A DNA stretch of 64,000 nucleotides from Dehalococcoidia bacterium (lineage in GTDB: Bacteria; Chloroflexota; Dehalococcoidia; UBA2979). Below the pieces are notes generated by a model. The model did not search any database, was not told where the DNA came from, and worked only from the letters and a program-made list of their open reading frames with translations. The position numbers and the translations under genes are program-made. The stretch covers positions 248,001 through 312,000 of the forward strand of contig JALOAL010000002.1 in the NCBI GenBank assembly GCA_023228825.1. The letters are read 5' to 3'. Positions 50,225 to 59,095 of the stretch are shown piece by piece; within the stretch, counting starts at the first letter, position 1; each line of letters begins with the position of its first letter.

Positions 50225-50848
50225 TCACCCTTCGATCCCCAGGTTCGCGGCGGTGATGGGGCCCGCACGGACGATGCGAGGGCGCTCGCCGGTCACGTCC
50301 ACCACCGTGGAGGCGAGGCCGCCGGTGCGCCCGCCGCCATCCAGGACCATCATCGCCTCGCCGAACTCGGCGAGGACTTCCTCGGCGCTGGTGCACGGGG
50401 GGGCGCCGTGGTGGTTGGCGCTGGTGACGGCGAGGATGCCGCCGCAGGAACGGATGACGTGACGCGCGAAGCGGTCGTCTGGCTTGCGAATGCCCACGGT
50501 GCCCTCCTCGGTCACCACGGGCGGCAGCAGGCCTCCACCCGCGACGTTCGCCCGCGCCCGCACGATCACAGTCAGCGCACCCGGCCAGAAGCGCACGAAC
50601 GCATCGAGTGAGGTCGTGGCGTCCAGGTACGGGATGGCGTCCGCCACGGAGTCGATGAGCGCGGCCACCGGCTGGTCGCGGTCGCGACCCTTCAGGTCGG
50701 CCAGCGCGTTCAGGGCCGCCTCGTGCATGGGGAGGCAGGCGAGGCCGTACACGGTGTCGGTGGGGATCGCGACGATCCCTCCGCCGAGCACCCGTTCGAC
50801 GACTTCCTCGATGCGGTCGGGACCCAGGATCGGCAGGGGCGGCTCCAC
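50225..50848 (-). CDS. L-threonylcarbamoyladenylate synthase family (Sua5/YrdC/YciO)
   Basis: 207 residues. GGIVAIPTDTVYGLACLPMHEAAL (about 29-52) is the signature strand-loop of the family, followed by LKGRDRDQPVAALI, PGALTVIVRA (about 92-101) and VTSANHHGAP (about 150-159). Lacks the Sua5 C-terminal domain. It supplies the intermediate for t6A37 in tRNA. YciO-type paralogues of different role cannot be excluded. Confidence 0.88.
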   Translation of the reverse strand: MEPPLPILGPDRIEEVVERVLGGGIVAIPTDTVYGLACLPMHEAALNALADLKGRDRDQPVAALIDSVADAIPYLDATTSLDAFVRFWPGALTVIVRARANVAGGGLLPPVVTEEGTVGIRKPDDRFARHVIRSCGGILAVTSANHHGAPPCTSAEEVLAEFGEAMMVLDGGGRTGGLASTVVDVTGERPRIVRAGPITAANLGIEG

Positions 50849-50940
50849 TGTGGCGCGTTACCGGGGCGCGTTCGTTGACCCGCAATCTACCCACCGATAC
50901 GATCCCTGCCTAGCGGCCTCTCCCCCGAGCAGGACCCCAC

Positions 50941-52614
50941 TTGAGCACCGTTGAGCCTTCGTCTCCCACCGCGACCACGGGTCGCGTCCGCACTTCCGGC
51001 GACGCGGAAGTTGCCACCTACCTTGAAATCGCGGAGGCGCGAGAGCCGGGCCAGGTGCTGACGCCCGCCCCCAACGCGCCGGAGGCCGTGGTCATCCTGG
51101 ACTACGGCTCGCAGTTCTCCATGCTCATCACCCGCCGCATTCGCGAGGCGAATGTCTACTGCGAGATGGTGCCGTGGAACACGCGCCCGGAGGCGCTGAG
51201 CCACCTCACCGTGAAGGCCTTCGTGCTGTCGGGCGGCCCCTCCTCCGTCTATGCGGAGGGCGCGCCGACCCTCCCGGCTTATGTCGTCAATGCAGGCGTG
51301 CCCATCCTCGGCATCTGCTACGGCATGCAGTTGCTGGTGCACACCCTGGGCGGCGTGGTGGAGCCTGCGGGCGAGCGCGAGTACGGCCACGCCATCCTCA
51401 ACGTGAGCGAGGGCGAGCACCCGCTCTTCAAGGGGCTGCCGGCGTCGCTCTCCGTGTGGGCGTCGCACGGCGACAAGGTCTCGCAGTTGCCGGTGGGCTT
51501 CCGCTCGCTGGCGCAGTCGGAGAACGCGCCCTTCGCCGTGGCTGCGGACGACCGAGGCCGCATCGGCATCCTCTTCCACCCGGAGGTGGTGCATACCCCG
51601 CAGGGCGACCAGTTGATCCGCAACTTCCTGTTCGACGTGGCCGGTTGCACGGGGGACTGGACTGCGGGCAACTTCATCGAGGAGTCCGTGGCGGCGATCA
51701 AGCAGTCCGTGGGGGACGGCCAGGTGATCTGCGCGCTCTCCGGCGGCGTGGACTCCGCGGTGGCGGCGGCCCTGGTGCATGCCGCCGTGGGCGACCAACT
51801 GACGTGCATCTTCGTGGACAACGGACTGCTCCGCATGGGCGAGGCCCAGCGGGTGGTGGAAACCTTCACGAAGCACATGGCGATCAACTTCCGCCACGTG
51901 GACGCCACGGATCGCTTCCTGCGCGACCTGGCAGAGGTGACGGATCCGGAGACCAAGCGCAAGCGCATCGGCGAGACCTTCATCCGCCTCTTCGAGGACG
52001 AGACGAAGTCCCTGGGAGGGGTGGACTTCCTGGTGCAGGGCACCACCTACCCGGACGTGATCGAGTCCGCCTCCACCGGCAACGACGCCGCTGTGAAGAT
52101 CAAGAGCCACCACAATGTGGGCGGCCTGCCGAAGGACATGAAACTCACGCTGATCGAGCCGCTGCGCAACCTGTTCAAAGACGAGGTGCGCCGCGTGGGC
52201 ACCGCGCTGGGCCTGCCGGACGAGATGGTCTTCCGTCAGCCCTTCCCCGGCCCCGGCCTGGGCATCCGCGTGATCGGCGAGGTCACCCGCGACCGCCTCG
52301 AGGTCCTGCGCCAGGCGGACTTCATCGTCATGGACGAGATCCGGAAGGCGAACGTCTACTACGAACTCTGGCAGGCCTTCGCGGTGCTGACGAACACGAA
52401 GTCCGTGGGCGTCCAGGGCGACTTCCGCACCTACGGCCACACGCTGGCCATCCGCTGCGTGACCGCGGAGGACGCGATGACCGCGGACTGGGCGCGCCTC
52501 CCCTATGACCTGCTGGCCAAGATGTCGAACCGCATCACAAACGAGGTCCCGGAGATCAACCGCGTGGTCTACGACATCACCTCCAAGCCGCCCGGGACGA
52601 TCGAGTGGGAGTAG
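50941..52614 (+). CDS. guaA: GMP synthase (glutamine-hydrolysing)
   Basis: Converts XMP to GMP. 557 residues. The class I glutaminase domain starts near AVVILDYGSQFSMLI (about 49-63), with catalytic Cys 127 in GICYGMQ and His/Glu in FHPEVVHT. The ATP-pyrophosphatase domain has ALSGGVDSAVAAAL (about 263). The C-terminal dimerisation domain has PFPGPGLGIRVIGEV and ends KPPGTIEWE. The TTG at 50941 gives a 48-residue extension with no family counterpart. A GTG at about residue 39 is an alternative start. Confidence 0.94.
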   Translation: MSTVEPSSPTATTGRVRTSGDAEVATYLEIAEAREPGQVLTPAPNAPEAVVILDYGSQFSMLITRRIREANVYCEMVPWNTRPEALSHLTVKAFVLSGGPSSVYAEGAPTLPAYVVNAGVPILGICYGMQLLVHTLGGVVEPAGEREYGHAILNVSEGEHPLFKGLPASLSVWASHGDKVSQLPVGFRSLAQSENAPFAVAADDRGRIGILFHPEVVHTPQGDQLIRNFLFDVAGCTGDWTAGNFIEESVAAIKQSVGDGQVICALSGGVDSAVAAALVHAAVGDQLTCIFVDNGLLRMGEAQRVVETFTKHMAINFRHVDATDRFLRDLAEVTDPETKRKRIGETFIRLFEDETKSLGGVDFLVQGTTYPDVIESASTGNDAAVKIKSHHNVGGLPKDMKLTLIEPLRNLFKDEVRRVGTALGLPDEMVFRQPFPGPGLGIRVIGEVTRDRLEVLRQADFIVMDEIRKANVYYELWQAFAVLTNTKSVGVQGDFRTYGHTLAIRCVTAEDAMTADWARLPYDLLAKMSNRITNEVPEINRVVYDITSKPPGTIEWE

Positions 52615-52639
52615 GCGTGGGGACGGCGAGCCCGTGGGC

Positions 52640-53923
52640 ATGAACGTCCTGCTGCTGGGTTCCGGCGGGCGCGAGCACGCCATCGCCTGGCGCATCTCGC
52701 AGAGTCCGAGGCTGGCCAAACTCTGGATCGCGCCCGGCAACGCCGGCACGGCAGCCCTCGGCGAGAACGTGAGTGACGTGGCCCCCACGGACCCCGAGGC
52801 GGTGCGAGCGCTCGCGGAGCGCGTCCGCGCCGACCTCGTGGTGGTGTCCTCGGACGACCCGCTGGCGGCTGGAGTCGTGGATGCGGTGACCGCAGCGGGC
52901 ATCCCCGCCTTCGGGTCGACGCGGGCCGCCGCCGAGATCGAGTGGTCCAAGGCCTTCGCGAACGACCTCATGGCACGCGCCGGCATCCCGACCTCCTCCG
53001 GCCGAGTGTTCGAGGACGCCGACGAGGCCACGGAGTACGTGCGCCAGGTGGACGGGCCAGTGGTGGTGAAGGCGGACGGCCTGGCGCTGGGCAAGGGCGT
53101 CACCGTCTGCGACGACGCCACCCAGGCCGTGGCCGCCATCGACGCCGCCATGCGGGACGGCGCCTTCGGAGCGTCCGGCTCCCGCGTGGTGATCGAGGAG
53201 CGCATGTACGGCCGGGAGACCGGCGGCCACGCGTTCAGCGACGGCGTGACCGTGCGACACATGCCCTTCTCCTGCGACCACAAGCGCATCTTCGATGGCG
53301 ACCGTGGGCCCAACACCGGCGGGATGGGCGTCTACTCCCCCCCCGCCTGGCTCACCCCCCACCACGCCGAGGCCATCCGCACCTCCATCAGCGAGCGCGC
53401 CATCCAGGCCATGGCGGAGATGGGGCGCCCGTTCGCGGGTGTCCTCTATCCCGGCGTCATGGTCACAGAGTCCGGCCCCCGGGTGTTCGAGATCAACGCG
53501 CGCTTCGGTGACCCGGAGGCGCAGGTGCTGCTACCAAAGTTGCGCACGGACCTCCTGGAGATCCTGGACGCTTGCGCCCACCAGCGCCTGGCGGACGTCC
53601 CCGTGGAGTGGGACGACCGCGCCACCGTCGGCGTCGTCCTAGCGTCCGAGGGCTACCCGGGCCCCGTGCAGACCGGCCGCCTGATCGAGGGCATCGGCGA
53701 CGTGGACGACGACGTGCAGGTCTTCATCGCCGGCGCGAAGCGCGTGGACGGACGGCTGCTCACCTCGGGCGGCCGCGTGCTCTGCGTCGTCGCCCAGGGC
53801 GAGACGATGGAGGACGCGCAGGCACAGGCCTACGACAACGTCGCGCGCATCAGGTTCGAGGGCGCCCAGTACCGTCGGGACATCGGCGATACCTACGCCC
53901 GACCGCTGGACTTCACCCGCTAG
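52640..53923 (+). CDS. purD: Phosphoribosylamine-glycine ligase
   Basis: Second step of purine synthesis. 427 residues. MNVLLLGSGGREHAIAWRI is the classical N-terminus and fixes the ATG at 52640. ATP-grasp elements VVKADGLALGKGVTVCDD (about 142), ERMYGRETGGHAFSDG, DHKRIFDGDRGPNTGGMGVYSP and FEINARFGDPEAQVLL follow in order. It lies 25 bp after guaA and is probably co-transcribed. Confidence 0.96.
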   Translation: MNVLLLGSGGREHAIAWRISQSPRLAKLWIAPGNAGTAALGENVSDVAPTDPEAVRALAERVRADLVVVSSDDPLAAGVVDAVTAAGIPAFGSTRAAAEIEWSKAFANDLMARAGIPTSSGRVFEDADEATEYVRQVDGPVVVKADGLALGKGVTVCDDATQAVAAIDAAMRDGAFGASGSRVVIEERMYGRETGGHAFSDGVTVRHMPFSCDHKRIFDGDRGPNTGGMGVYSPPAWLTPHHAEAIRTSISERAIQAMAEMGRPFAGVLYPGVMVTESGPRVFEINARFGDPEAQVLLPKLRTDLLEILDACAHQRLADVPVEWDDRATVGVVLASEGYPGPVQTGRLIEGIGDVDDDVQVFIAGAKRVDGRLLTSGGRVLCVVAQGETMEDAQAQAYDNVARIRFEGAQYRRDIGDTYARPLDFTR

Positions 53924-53956
53924 GGTGCGCTTGCCGCCGCACATTCCCGCTCGTCT

Positions 53957-54658
53957 TCATCGCGACAGTCCGAGGTACGCCTCGACCGCGGGGTGCCCTC
54001 GTACCGTCTGGCCGGAGGGGCCGCCGGGCTCCACGTCTCCGGCCCAGCGCGAGAACGCCAGGACCGTGTTGGCGTTCCAGTAGACGAAGCCGCTCGGGAG
54101 GTCGCAGCCGGTCCGCGGCTGGAGGCCGTCGCTGCCCGGGTCCCAGTCCTCCGCCATCGCCTCGGTGTCCGGGTAGACCCAGAGGACGAACACCGGCCCG
54201 AAGTCGGCGCCGTCTGTGTCCGCGGCGTAGAACGGGTACTCCGGCACGTTGGTCTGCGGGCACAGCGGCTCGGCGTCGCCCGCCAGCGTCGCGAAGCCCA
54301 CCCCCGCGGCAGCCATCGCCCTCCCCACGTCCGAGGTGGAGTGCGGCATGCCGGGCAGGTCGTCCGCGGGGTGATCGCCGGCGGCCGCCGTGGGCGTCGC
54401 GGTCCCCGTGGCCGAGGGCGTCCCGGTGGGTGTCCCGGGTGGCGCAGGAGTAGAGGTGCCCTCGGAGGTCGCCGCCGGGGAAGGCGTGACCGAACCGGTG
54501 GGTGACGACGTGCCCTCGGACGTCGGGGTGGCGGTAGCCGTGAACTCGCCGCCGCCGTCCATCACCACGCGCGGGGAGCCCTCGGACGTGCAGGCGACGG
54601 CGATGGCCACCATGAGGAAGGTGGTCGCGAGGGTGGCGACCCTGGTGGCGTGCAGCAT
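53957..54658 (-). CDS. Putative lipoprotein with Thr/Pro-rich stalk
   Basis: 233 residues from ATG 54658 with GGAGGAC upstream. A lipoprotein signal ends in a VAIAVAC lipobox (Cys about 23). A Thr/Ser/Pro/Gly stalk (about 40-95) leads to a compact domain with Cys about 133 and 185 and several aromatic residues (VLWVYPDTEAMAEDW, GFVYWNANTVLAFSRWAGD). Surface-anchored protein of unknown function. The larger open frame upstream is noise. Confidence 0.75.
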   Translation of the reverse strand: MLHATRVATLATTFLMVAIAVACTSEGSPRVVMDGGGEFTATATPTSEGTSSPTGSVTPSPAATSEGTSTPAPPGTPTGTPSATGTATPTAAAGDHPADDLPGMPHSTSDVGRAMAAAGVGFATLAGDAEPLCPQTNVPEYPFYAADTDGADFGPVFVLWVYPDTEAMAEDWDPGSDGLQPRTGCDLPSGFVYWNANTVLAFSRWAGDVEPGGPSGQTVRGHPAVEAYLGLSR

Positions 54659-54768
54659 CGGCTGTCCTCCCTCCATCCACACCGAGCCCCGTTGCCACCC
54701 TATGCCAGCGCGTCCAGCGGCTGGCCCACGCCGCCGTCCTGGCCGGCCGCGTCCGGTAAGATCGAGGC

Positions 54769-55212
54769 ATGACCACCCTCCGCTGTCCCATGCCCGAATG
54801 CCGCCGGCGTGTTGACCTCGACGACTTCGAGGCCATCCCCGCACCTCCGGCGCAGCCGGCCCGCCCGCCGTGCCTGCACTTCGTGGCGGCGTGGGGCGGC
54901 GAGCGCGGCGGGATGGCGGAGGCGGTGATGTGGGGCCTGGCCACCAACCGCGAGTTCCTGGTCCGCAACCTGCGCCCCAGGGACGTGCGCGCCCAACGCA
55001 TCGAGCAGGAGCGCCCGCGCCTGGAGTGGCTGGCACACCAGCACGCGCACGTGGTCCTCGCATCGGACGGTGCCGCCTCGGGCAGCGCTCCGGACGGCGA
55101 GGGCGGCCCGGGCGCCCTCTTCGCCGACCGGCACGAGGCGAACCAGGTGGCGCGGGAGTATGCCCGCCACCTCATCGGCGACGACACGATGCTTGGAGGA
55201 GGATCGCTCTGA
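54769..55212 (+). CDS. Small zinc-finger-like protein of unknown function
   Basis: 147 residues. CPMPEC (about 6-11) and a later CLHF may bind zinc. FVAAWGGERGGMAEAVMWGLATN suggests a core domain, and the C-terminus is acidic and helical. The next gene (cupin) starts on its TGA (TGATG), so they are coupled. Not recognised. Confidence 0.65.
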   Translation: MTTLRCPMPECRRRVDLDDFEAIPAPPAQPARPPCLHFVAAWGGERGGMAEAVMWGLATNREFLVRNLRPRDVRAQRIEQERPRLEWLAHQHAHVVLASDGAASGSAPDGEGGPGALFADRHEANQVAREYARHLIGDDTMLGGGSL

Positions 55213-55550
55213 TGGCCGAGACGCGCTTCCGAGGCTTCGACGAGACGAACGCGGTGGAGATGTTCCCCGGCGTGGTGCGTCGCACGCTGGTCTCCGGCGA
55301 CCGTCAGACGCTCGTGCGGATCGACCTCGATCATGACGCGCAGGTGCCGGAGCACACGCACCTGCACGAGCAGGCCGGCACGGTGATCACGGGCCGCATC
55401 CTGTTGCGCGTGGGCGGCGAGTCCCAGGAACTGGGCGAGGGCGCGTCCTACCTCATCCCGGGCGACGCGCCGCACTTCGTCCAGGCCCTCGCCCCCACCA
55501 CGCTGGTCGAGGTCTTCGCGCCGGTGCGCGAGGAGTTCTCCTCGGACTGA
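55212..55550 (+). CDS. Cupin-domain protein
   Basis: 112 residues. Single cupin barrel: motif 1 VPEHTHLHEQAGTVITGRILL (about 43-63) with two His and a Glu for metal, motif 2 PGDAPHFVQAL (about 90-100) with the third His. Small cupins of this type are often metal-dependent sensors or isomerases. From 55320 its 3' two thirds belong to the duplicated unit, and a beheaded copy lies at 57591-57821. Confidence 0.85.
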   Translation: MAETRFRGFDETNAVEMFPGVVRRTLVSGDRQTLVRIDLDHDAQVPEHTHLHEQAGTVITGRILLRVGGESQELGEGASYLIPGDAPHFVQALAPTTLVEVFAPVREEFSSD

Positions 55551-55750
55551 GGACCCAGGCCCTCGTCGCCTCCCGCGCCGAGCCCGCCTCGATGCGCACG
55601 GGCGTCAGGACGCTCCTCCGCGCGTCCCCCCTCGCCCCGCACGCCCGCCGCTTGCGCCGGCGCGCGTGCGGAGCGTGGTGGGGTGAGGGGGACGCACTGG
55701 CGATAGCCGCTCTTAACCCCTAAGGAGCGCAGCCGCATCAAAATGGGCAA

Positions 55751-56398
55751 TCAATCCGTGGTTGTCGCCGATCGCTGCACTGCCCGGCGGAAACCGGCAA
55801 GGTCGCCAGCAGGGACATCCTCGAACGCGACTGCGGACTCGTCGTGGACGGCGTACCGAAGCGCGCCTCCTCGCCCAATCAAGAGGAGGCTCCAGTGACT
55901 CGTCGGTCCGAATGACCCGTCTGGGTTCTCCTCGATAATCGCGAGGTACGGCTCCTCGTCTGACGGCACCAGCATGTGCGTCGTCATCAGCCTGTCGGAG
56001 AACTTGTGGCCCGGTACCCGCAGACGCAGTGTCGCCGTGTCAGGCAGCCGCTCCTGGCCATAGATGACCTCCGAGATACGGAAGTCGAAGTACGTCACAT
56101 CCACGGTCGGTAGGCTGCGGTTCGGCTCGCCGAGGTCCCGCCTGATCTCGTCCGCATCATAGGGTCCCTCCGAGGCCATCACTCCCTCGCTCTCGAACGA
56201 GCCGACGACGATCGCCGCACGGGGCGATCGCAGGTAGCCGGAGGCCTCCTCAACCTTCGGTCCGATCCAGTCGAGGGAGGGAGGCAGTCGCTCCGCCGGG
56301 TCACCGGAGCCCCGGAACGCCGACACCGACACCAGCGCGGCCACCAGTGCGAGCACCAAGACGGCGAAGGGAGCCGCAAGAGATCTCAATGAAGTCAT
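55751..56398 (-). CDS. Exported protein of unknown function, full-length copy
   Basis: 215 residues. A hydrophobic N-terminal segment (about 8-29) serves as signal or anchor, and the rest is a strand-rich domain (VDVTYFDFRISEVIYG, TLRLRVPG, EEPYLAIIEENPDGSFG, WSLLLIGRGGALRY). The C-terminal 120 residues are clearly related to the truncated reading at 58579-58986. It is transcribed toward the cupin end from the HTH/protease side. Confidence 0.7.
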   Translation of the reverse strand: MTSLRSLAAPFAVLVLALVAALVSVSAFRGSGDPAERLPPSLDWIGPKVEEASGYLRSPRAAIVVGSFESEGVMASEGPYDADEIRRDLGEPNRSLPTVDVTYFDFRISEVIYGQERLPDTATLRLRVPGHKFSDRLMTTHMLVPSDEEPYLAIIEENPDGSFGPTSHWSLLLIGRGGALRYAVHDESAVAFEDVPAGDLAGFRRAVQRSATTTD

Positions 56399-56419
56399 TT
56401 GTGCACCCTCATGTCAGAC

Positions 56420-57010
56420 CTAGGGATATCGGTTGTTGATAAACTGAATGTCCCACCATGTGATCGATGTGTAGTACGTACCGCATCCGCCGGCCGCGTT
56501 GCGCATGACTGTGGGCGTTGTGCAGGCGGAATAGTCAATCTTGTGGCCGACGAAGTGGCCGATCTCGTGCGGAATGACGTACGGTGCCCAAACGGACAGC
56601 GGGTGCATTGAGTTCCCAGTGTTGAGGCGGATGTACCCATTATCCGCTCTATTGTTGTTTGTATCGCAGCCACCAGTAAGGCAACGAATCGCCCCGCTAT
56701 ATGGCTCCGCGTGTCCTGGGGCGACCCCTGCCCCATAATTTCCCTGGATGAAGTCAACGTTCCCGCACAGGCTAGGGAACCCACAGTAGTACGAAACAAA
56801 GTTGGAATTGTTCAGGTAATCGTTGGACGAATACTGGATCGTCGTGGTCCAAGTGGTGTTGATGTCGACCGGTTCAAACGCTATGTCGTCGTCCCACAAC
56901 CACTCGACTTCAGGAAAGACGGCGACAGCCGCGTCCCAGTGCCCCACGAACAGAGCGACCGATGCGACCATCGCCAAAGGTAGCAATAGGGCTCGTCTGT
57001 TCCTCACCAT
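56420..57010 (-). CDS. Secreted metzincin-type zinc metalloprotease
   Basis: 196 residues from ATG 57010 (GGGAGG upstream). A signal peptide (about 1-30, ending near AAVA) precedes a Trp/Asp/Asn-rich region. The zinc site is HEIGHFVGHKID (about 149-160), the HExxHxxxxxD form of snapalysin-like metzincins. Six Cys could form three disulfides. GC content is visibly lower than in the neighbours and codon choice differs, which suggests transfer. It exists only in copy 1 of the tandem duplication. Confidence 0.8.
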   Translation of the reverse strand: MVRNRRALLLPLAMVASVALFVGHWDAAVAVFPEVEWLWDDDIAFEPVDINTTWTTTIQYSSNDYLNNSNFVSYYCGFPSLCGNVDFIQGNYGAGVAPGHAEPYSGAIRCLTGGCDTNNNRADNGYIRLNTGNSMHPLSVWAPYVIPHEIGHFVGHKIDYSACTTPTVMRNAAGGCGTYYTSITWWDIQFINNRYP

Positions 57011-57095
57011 GTGCGCGGTCCTCCCATCCGAACGTGTTGCCGGATAGGGAAGCATGCGCGGCTAGGGTCTACATCATCGAAACAATGATTCGGAC

Positions 57096-57335
57096 TCATT
57101 GTTTCGATGAGACGCTGTCACTCGCACAGCAGCCGATGAACCTGACGTGCTCGACCGCCAGCACGGTCAGCGCCTCGATGCTGCTGACGTGCAACTTCGC
57201 CTGGAGATGCTGGCGATGCGAGCGTATGGTGACGACCTTCACGTCGAGGGCGAGTGCGCTCTCCTTGCAGGAGAGGCCGTCGGCCATGTGCCGGAGCACC
57301 AGCAGTTCCGAGGGTGTCAGGTTCGGATGGTCCAT
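57096..57335 (-). CDS. Small LuxR-type HTH regulator, copy 1
   Basis: 79 residues from ATG 57335 (GGAG seven bases upstream). A single GerE HTH covers about 5-62 (LTPSELLVLRHMADGLSCKESALALDVKVVTIRSHRQHLQAKL) with a short Cys/Ser-rich tail. It has no receiver or sensor domain. The 255-bp upstream region is shared with the second copy at 59096-59344, so the two are probably driven by similar promoters. It heads a minus-strand group with the metalloprotease and the exported protein. Confidence 0.8.
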   Translation of the reverse strand: MDHPNLTPSELLVLRHMADGLSCKESALALDVKVVTIRSHRQHLQAKLHVSSIEALTVLAVEHVRFIGCCASDSVSSKQ

Positions 57336-57590
57336 GACGCACTCCAATACGACTCAGCCCACCCCGCTGGGTTGGTGGGTCGTTGGATGGGTGCCGCCCG
57401 AGAGCGCCGCCAGGCGCGGCGCCAACCTAGCACAATAGTGATAGCGATTGTCACTATCGAGTAATGAGCGAGCGCTCTCCCCCCTCGGTGACATTGCCCG
57501 CCACACGCGCGATCTCTAGACTTCACCCGTGAACCCACGGTCCTGCCCACGCACCGGCTACCGAGGGCGCTCCGGCGCTCTGCTCCGCGT

Positions 57591-57821
57591 ATCGACCTCG
57601 CGCATGACGCGCAGGTGCCGGAGCACAGGCACCCGCACGAGCAGGCCGGGACGGTGATCACGGGCCGCATCCTGTTGCGCGTGGGTGGCGAGTCCCAGGA
57701 ACCGGGCGAGGGCGCGTCCTACCTCATCCCGGGCGATGCGCCGCACTTCGTCCAGGCCCTCGCCCCCACCCCGCTGGTCGAGGTCTTTGCGCCGGTGCGC
57801 GAGGAGTTCTCCTCGGACTGA
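57591..57821 (+). pseudogene. Beheaded cupin copy
   Basis: The last 75 or so codons of the 55212 cupin gene, starting right at the duplication junction, with a handful of substitutions (for example H-T-H-L-H to H-R-H-P-H in motif 1). The first third of the protein is missing. An internal ATG 57615 could give 68 residues, but motif 1 would be at the very start and no ribosome-binding site is present. About 130 bp downstream of the stop are also duplicated. Confidence 0.8.
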
Positions 57822-58013
57822 GGACCCAGGCCCTCGTCGCCTCCCGCGCCGAGCCCGCCTCGATGCGCGCGGGCGTCAGGACGATCCTCCGCGCGTCCCC
57901 CCTTGCCCCGCCCGCCCGCCGCTTGCGCCGGCGCGTGCTGAGCGTGGTGGGCTGAGGGGGAGGGGCAACTGAACGGGAACGGACGCGAGAGCACGCGCGT
58001 ACGTTTCTAACGG

Positions 58014-58568
58014 TCAGGAAGCGCACAGCCTGGGCTCGACGAGGGAGCGGAGCGTGGTGCGGAACGCGTCCTTGTCGTCTTCCAGGAGCTGCAGGTAATT
58101 CGCCTCGGTGAGTCCGAATCCGAATCCACCCCATCGAGATAATACTACAACTTGAAAAGATTTGAAGGTATTGGGTGACGCTAAACGATACCTCAAATCT
58201 AATACGGACAAACGTTTACTTATCGTCTCATCGTGAAGGGCGAGTCCGAATCCATCGCCTTGCCCCCGGAGTTGTCGTTCCGCATCCGTGAGCGCGTCAT
58301 CGAGCTCGACGAGGTAGCGTGCGACATCACGCTCCTCGAGCGCCAACGGTAGAGTCTCCGCGGCGGCCGCAATATGAGTCTGTAGATCATCGCAAACTCC
58401 CACCACGCTCTGGGACGCACCAAGGCTGACCAATGCTTCCTCATCGATAGGTGACGCGGGCGCACTGCACCCCATGAGCACCAAGACTGCCGCCAGGCTG
58501 GTGGAGACCTGCGCTCCAGCGCGACGTGAGGGGATCGGCGGCGTGAGCCGAACGGCTTGAAGCTGCAC
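58014..58568 (-). CDS. Putative lipoprotein with AT-rich in-frame insertion
   Basis: 184 residues from GTG 58568, preceded by AAGGAGG at ideal spacing. A lipoprotein signal ends in VLMGC (Cys about 34). A helical domain (about 40-105) follows, then a 44-residue segment with different base composition (about 107-150), then a final helical part. The segment is bounded by GFGL twice, encoded by a 12-bp direct repeat. It is found only in duplication copy 2. Not recognised. Confidence 0.65.
   Translation of the reverse strand: MQLQAVRLTPPIPSRRAGAQVSTSLAAVLVLMGCSAPASPIDEEALVSLGASQSVVGVCDDLQTHIAAAAETLPLALEERDVARYLVELDDALTDAERQLRGQGDGFGLALHDETISKRLSVLDLRYRLASPNTFKSFQVVVLSRWGGFGFGLTEANYLQLLEDDKDAFRTTLRSLVEPRLCAS
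58110..58253. repeat. AT-rich palindromic insertion flanked by 12-bp direct repeats
   Basis: GAGTCCGAATCC occurs at 58110-58121 and 58242-58253, a 132-bp period (exactly 44 codons). Between them the DNA is strikingly AT-rich and contains a 13-bp inverted repeat with one bulge (58158-58171 and 58188-58200, arm ATACCTCAAATCT). Size, in-frame insertion and palindrome recall Rickettsia-type palindromic elements. Confidence 0.6.
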
Positions 58569-58578
58569 TCCAACCTCC

Positions 58579-58986
58579 TTAGTCGGTTCGCGACAACGCC
58601 GCTATTGAGGTGAGGGAGGTGCGAACGTCACCGAGGTCGCCGTCCATCAGGTCCTCAAGTCGAACTTCGGTTCGCGACTGATCCATGAACCGGAGCTGAC
58701 CCGATCTCTCGATCGACATCATCCCCCAGAAGCTGGTGATACCGTACGAGTCGTCCGGATTCTGAACCACGAAGAAGAGATATTCCTCTCCACGGGCTGG
58801 CTCGCGGAAACCTGCATCCAGGTATCCATCGGACGGGTGGCCAAAGAGGCGGAGCGAGACGACATCACCCAAACCTCGTGGGGCGCGATTCAAGAGGATC
58901 TCGTCGACCTGAACATCGTAGTAGGTCACGTCGATCGTCGGAACCCGACGATCTGGAGCCGCCCAAACCGTGGCCGCTTGGAAAGT
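58579..58986 (-). pseudogene. Truncated relative of the 55751-56398 exported protein
   Basis: From about 58986 this frame reads TFQAATVWAAPDRRVPTIDVTYYDV and then parallels the C-terminal 120 residues of the 55751 protein (ENPDGSFG against QNPDDSYG, and a matching C-terminal end). The N-terminal 90 residues with the signal are absent. A TGA lies upstream in frame, and the well-placed GGAGG/ATG nearby (about 59000) is in another frame. A GTG at 58929 could still make 116 residues in the cytoplasm. Loss by frameshift or deletion is likely. Confidence 0.7.
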
Positions 58987-59095
58987 GCGAACATCTCGCT
59001 TACCTCCTTCGTCCCGGGGTCATCGAACAACGACGACCGAGCGAACACGCTAGTCACCCGCGCCGCCCTCCGCCTCATCAGAATGATGATCTTGT

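Larger units (their letters stand above)
55320..57590. repeat. Tandem duplication, copy 1 (2,271 bp)
   Basis: Starts inside the cupin gene at ATCGACCTCG (55320) and ends at CTCCGCGT (57590). The same start sequence follows at once at 57591 and the same end sequence occurs at 59601. The first 370 bp and last 255 bp are close to identical between copies; the middles are diverged. Confidence 0.85.
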
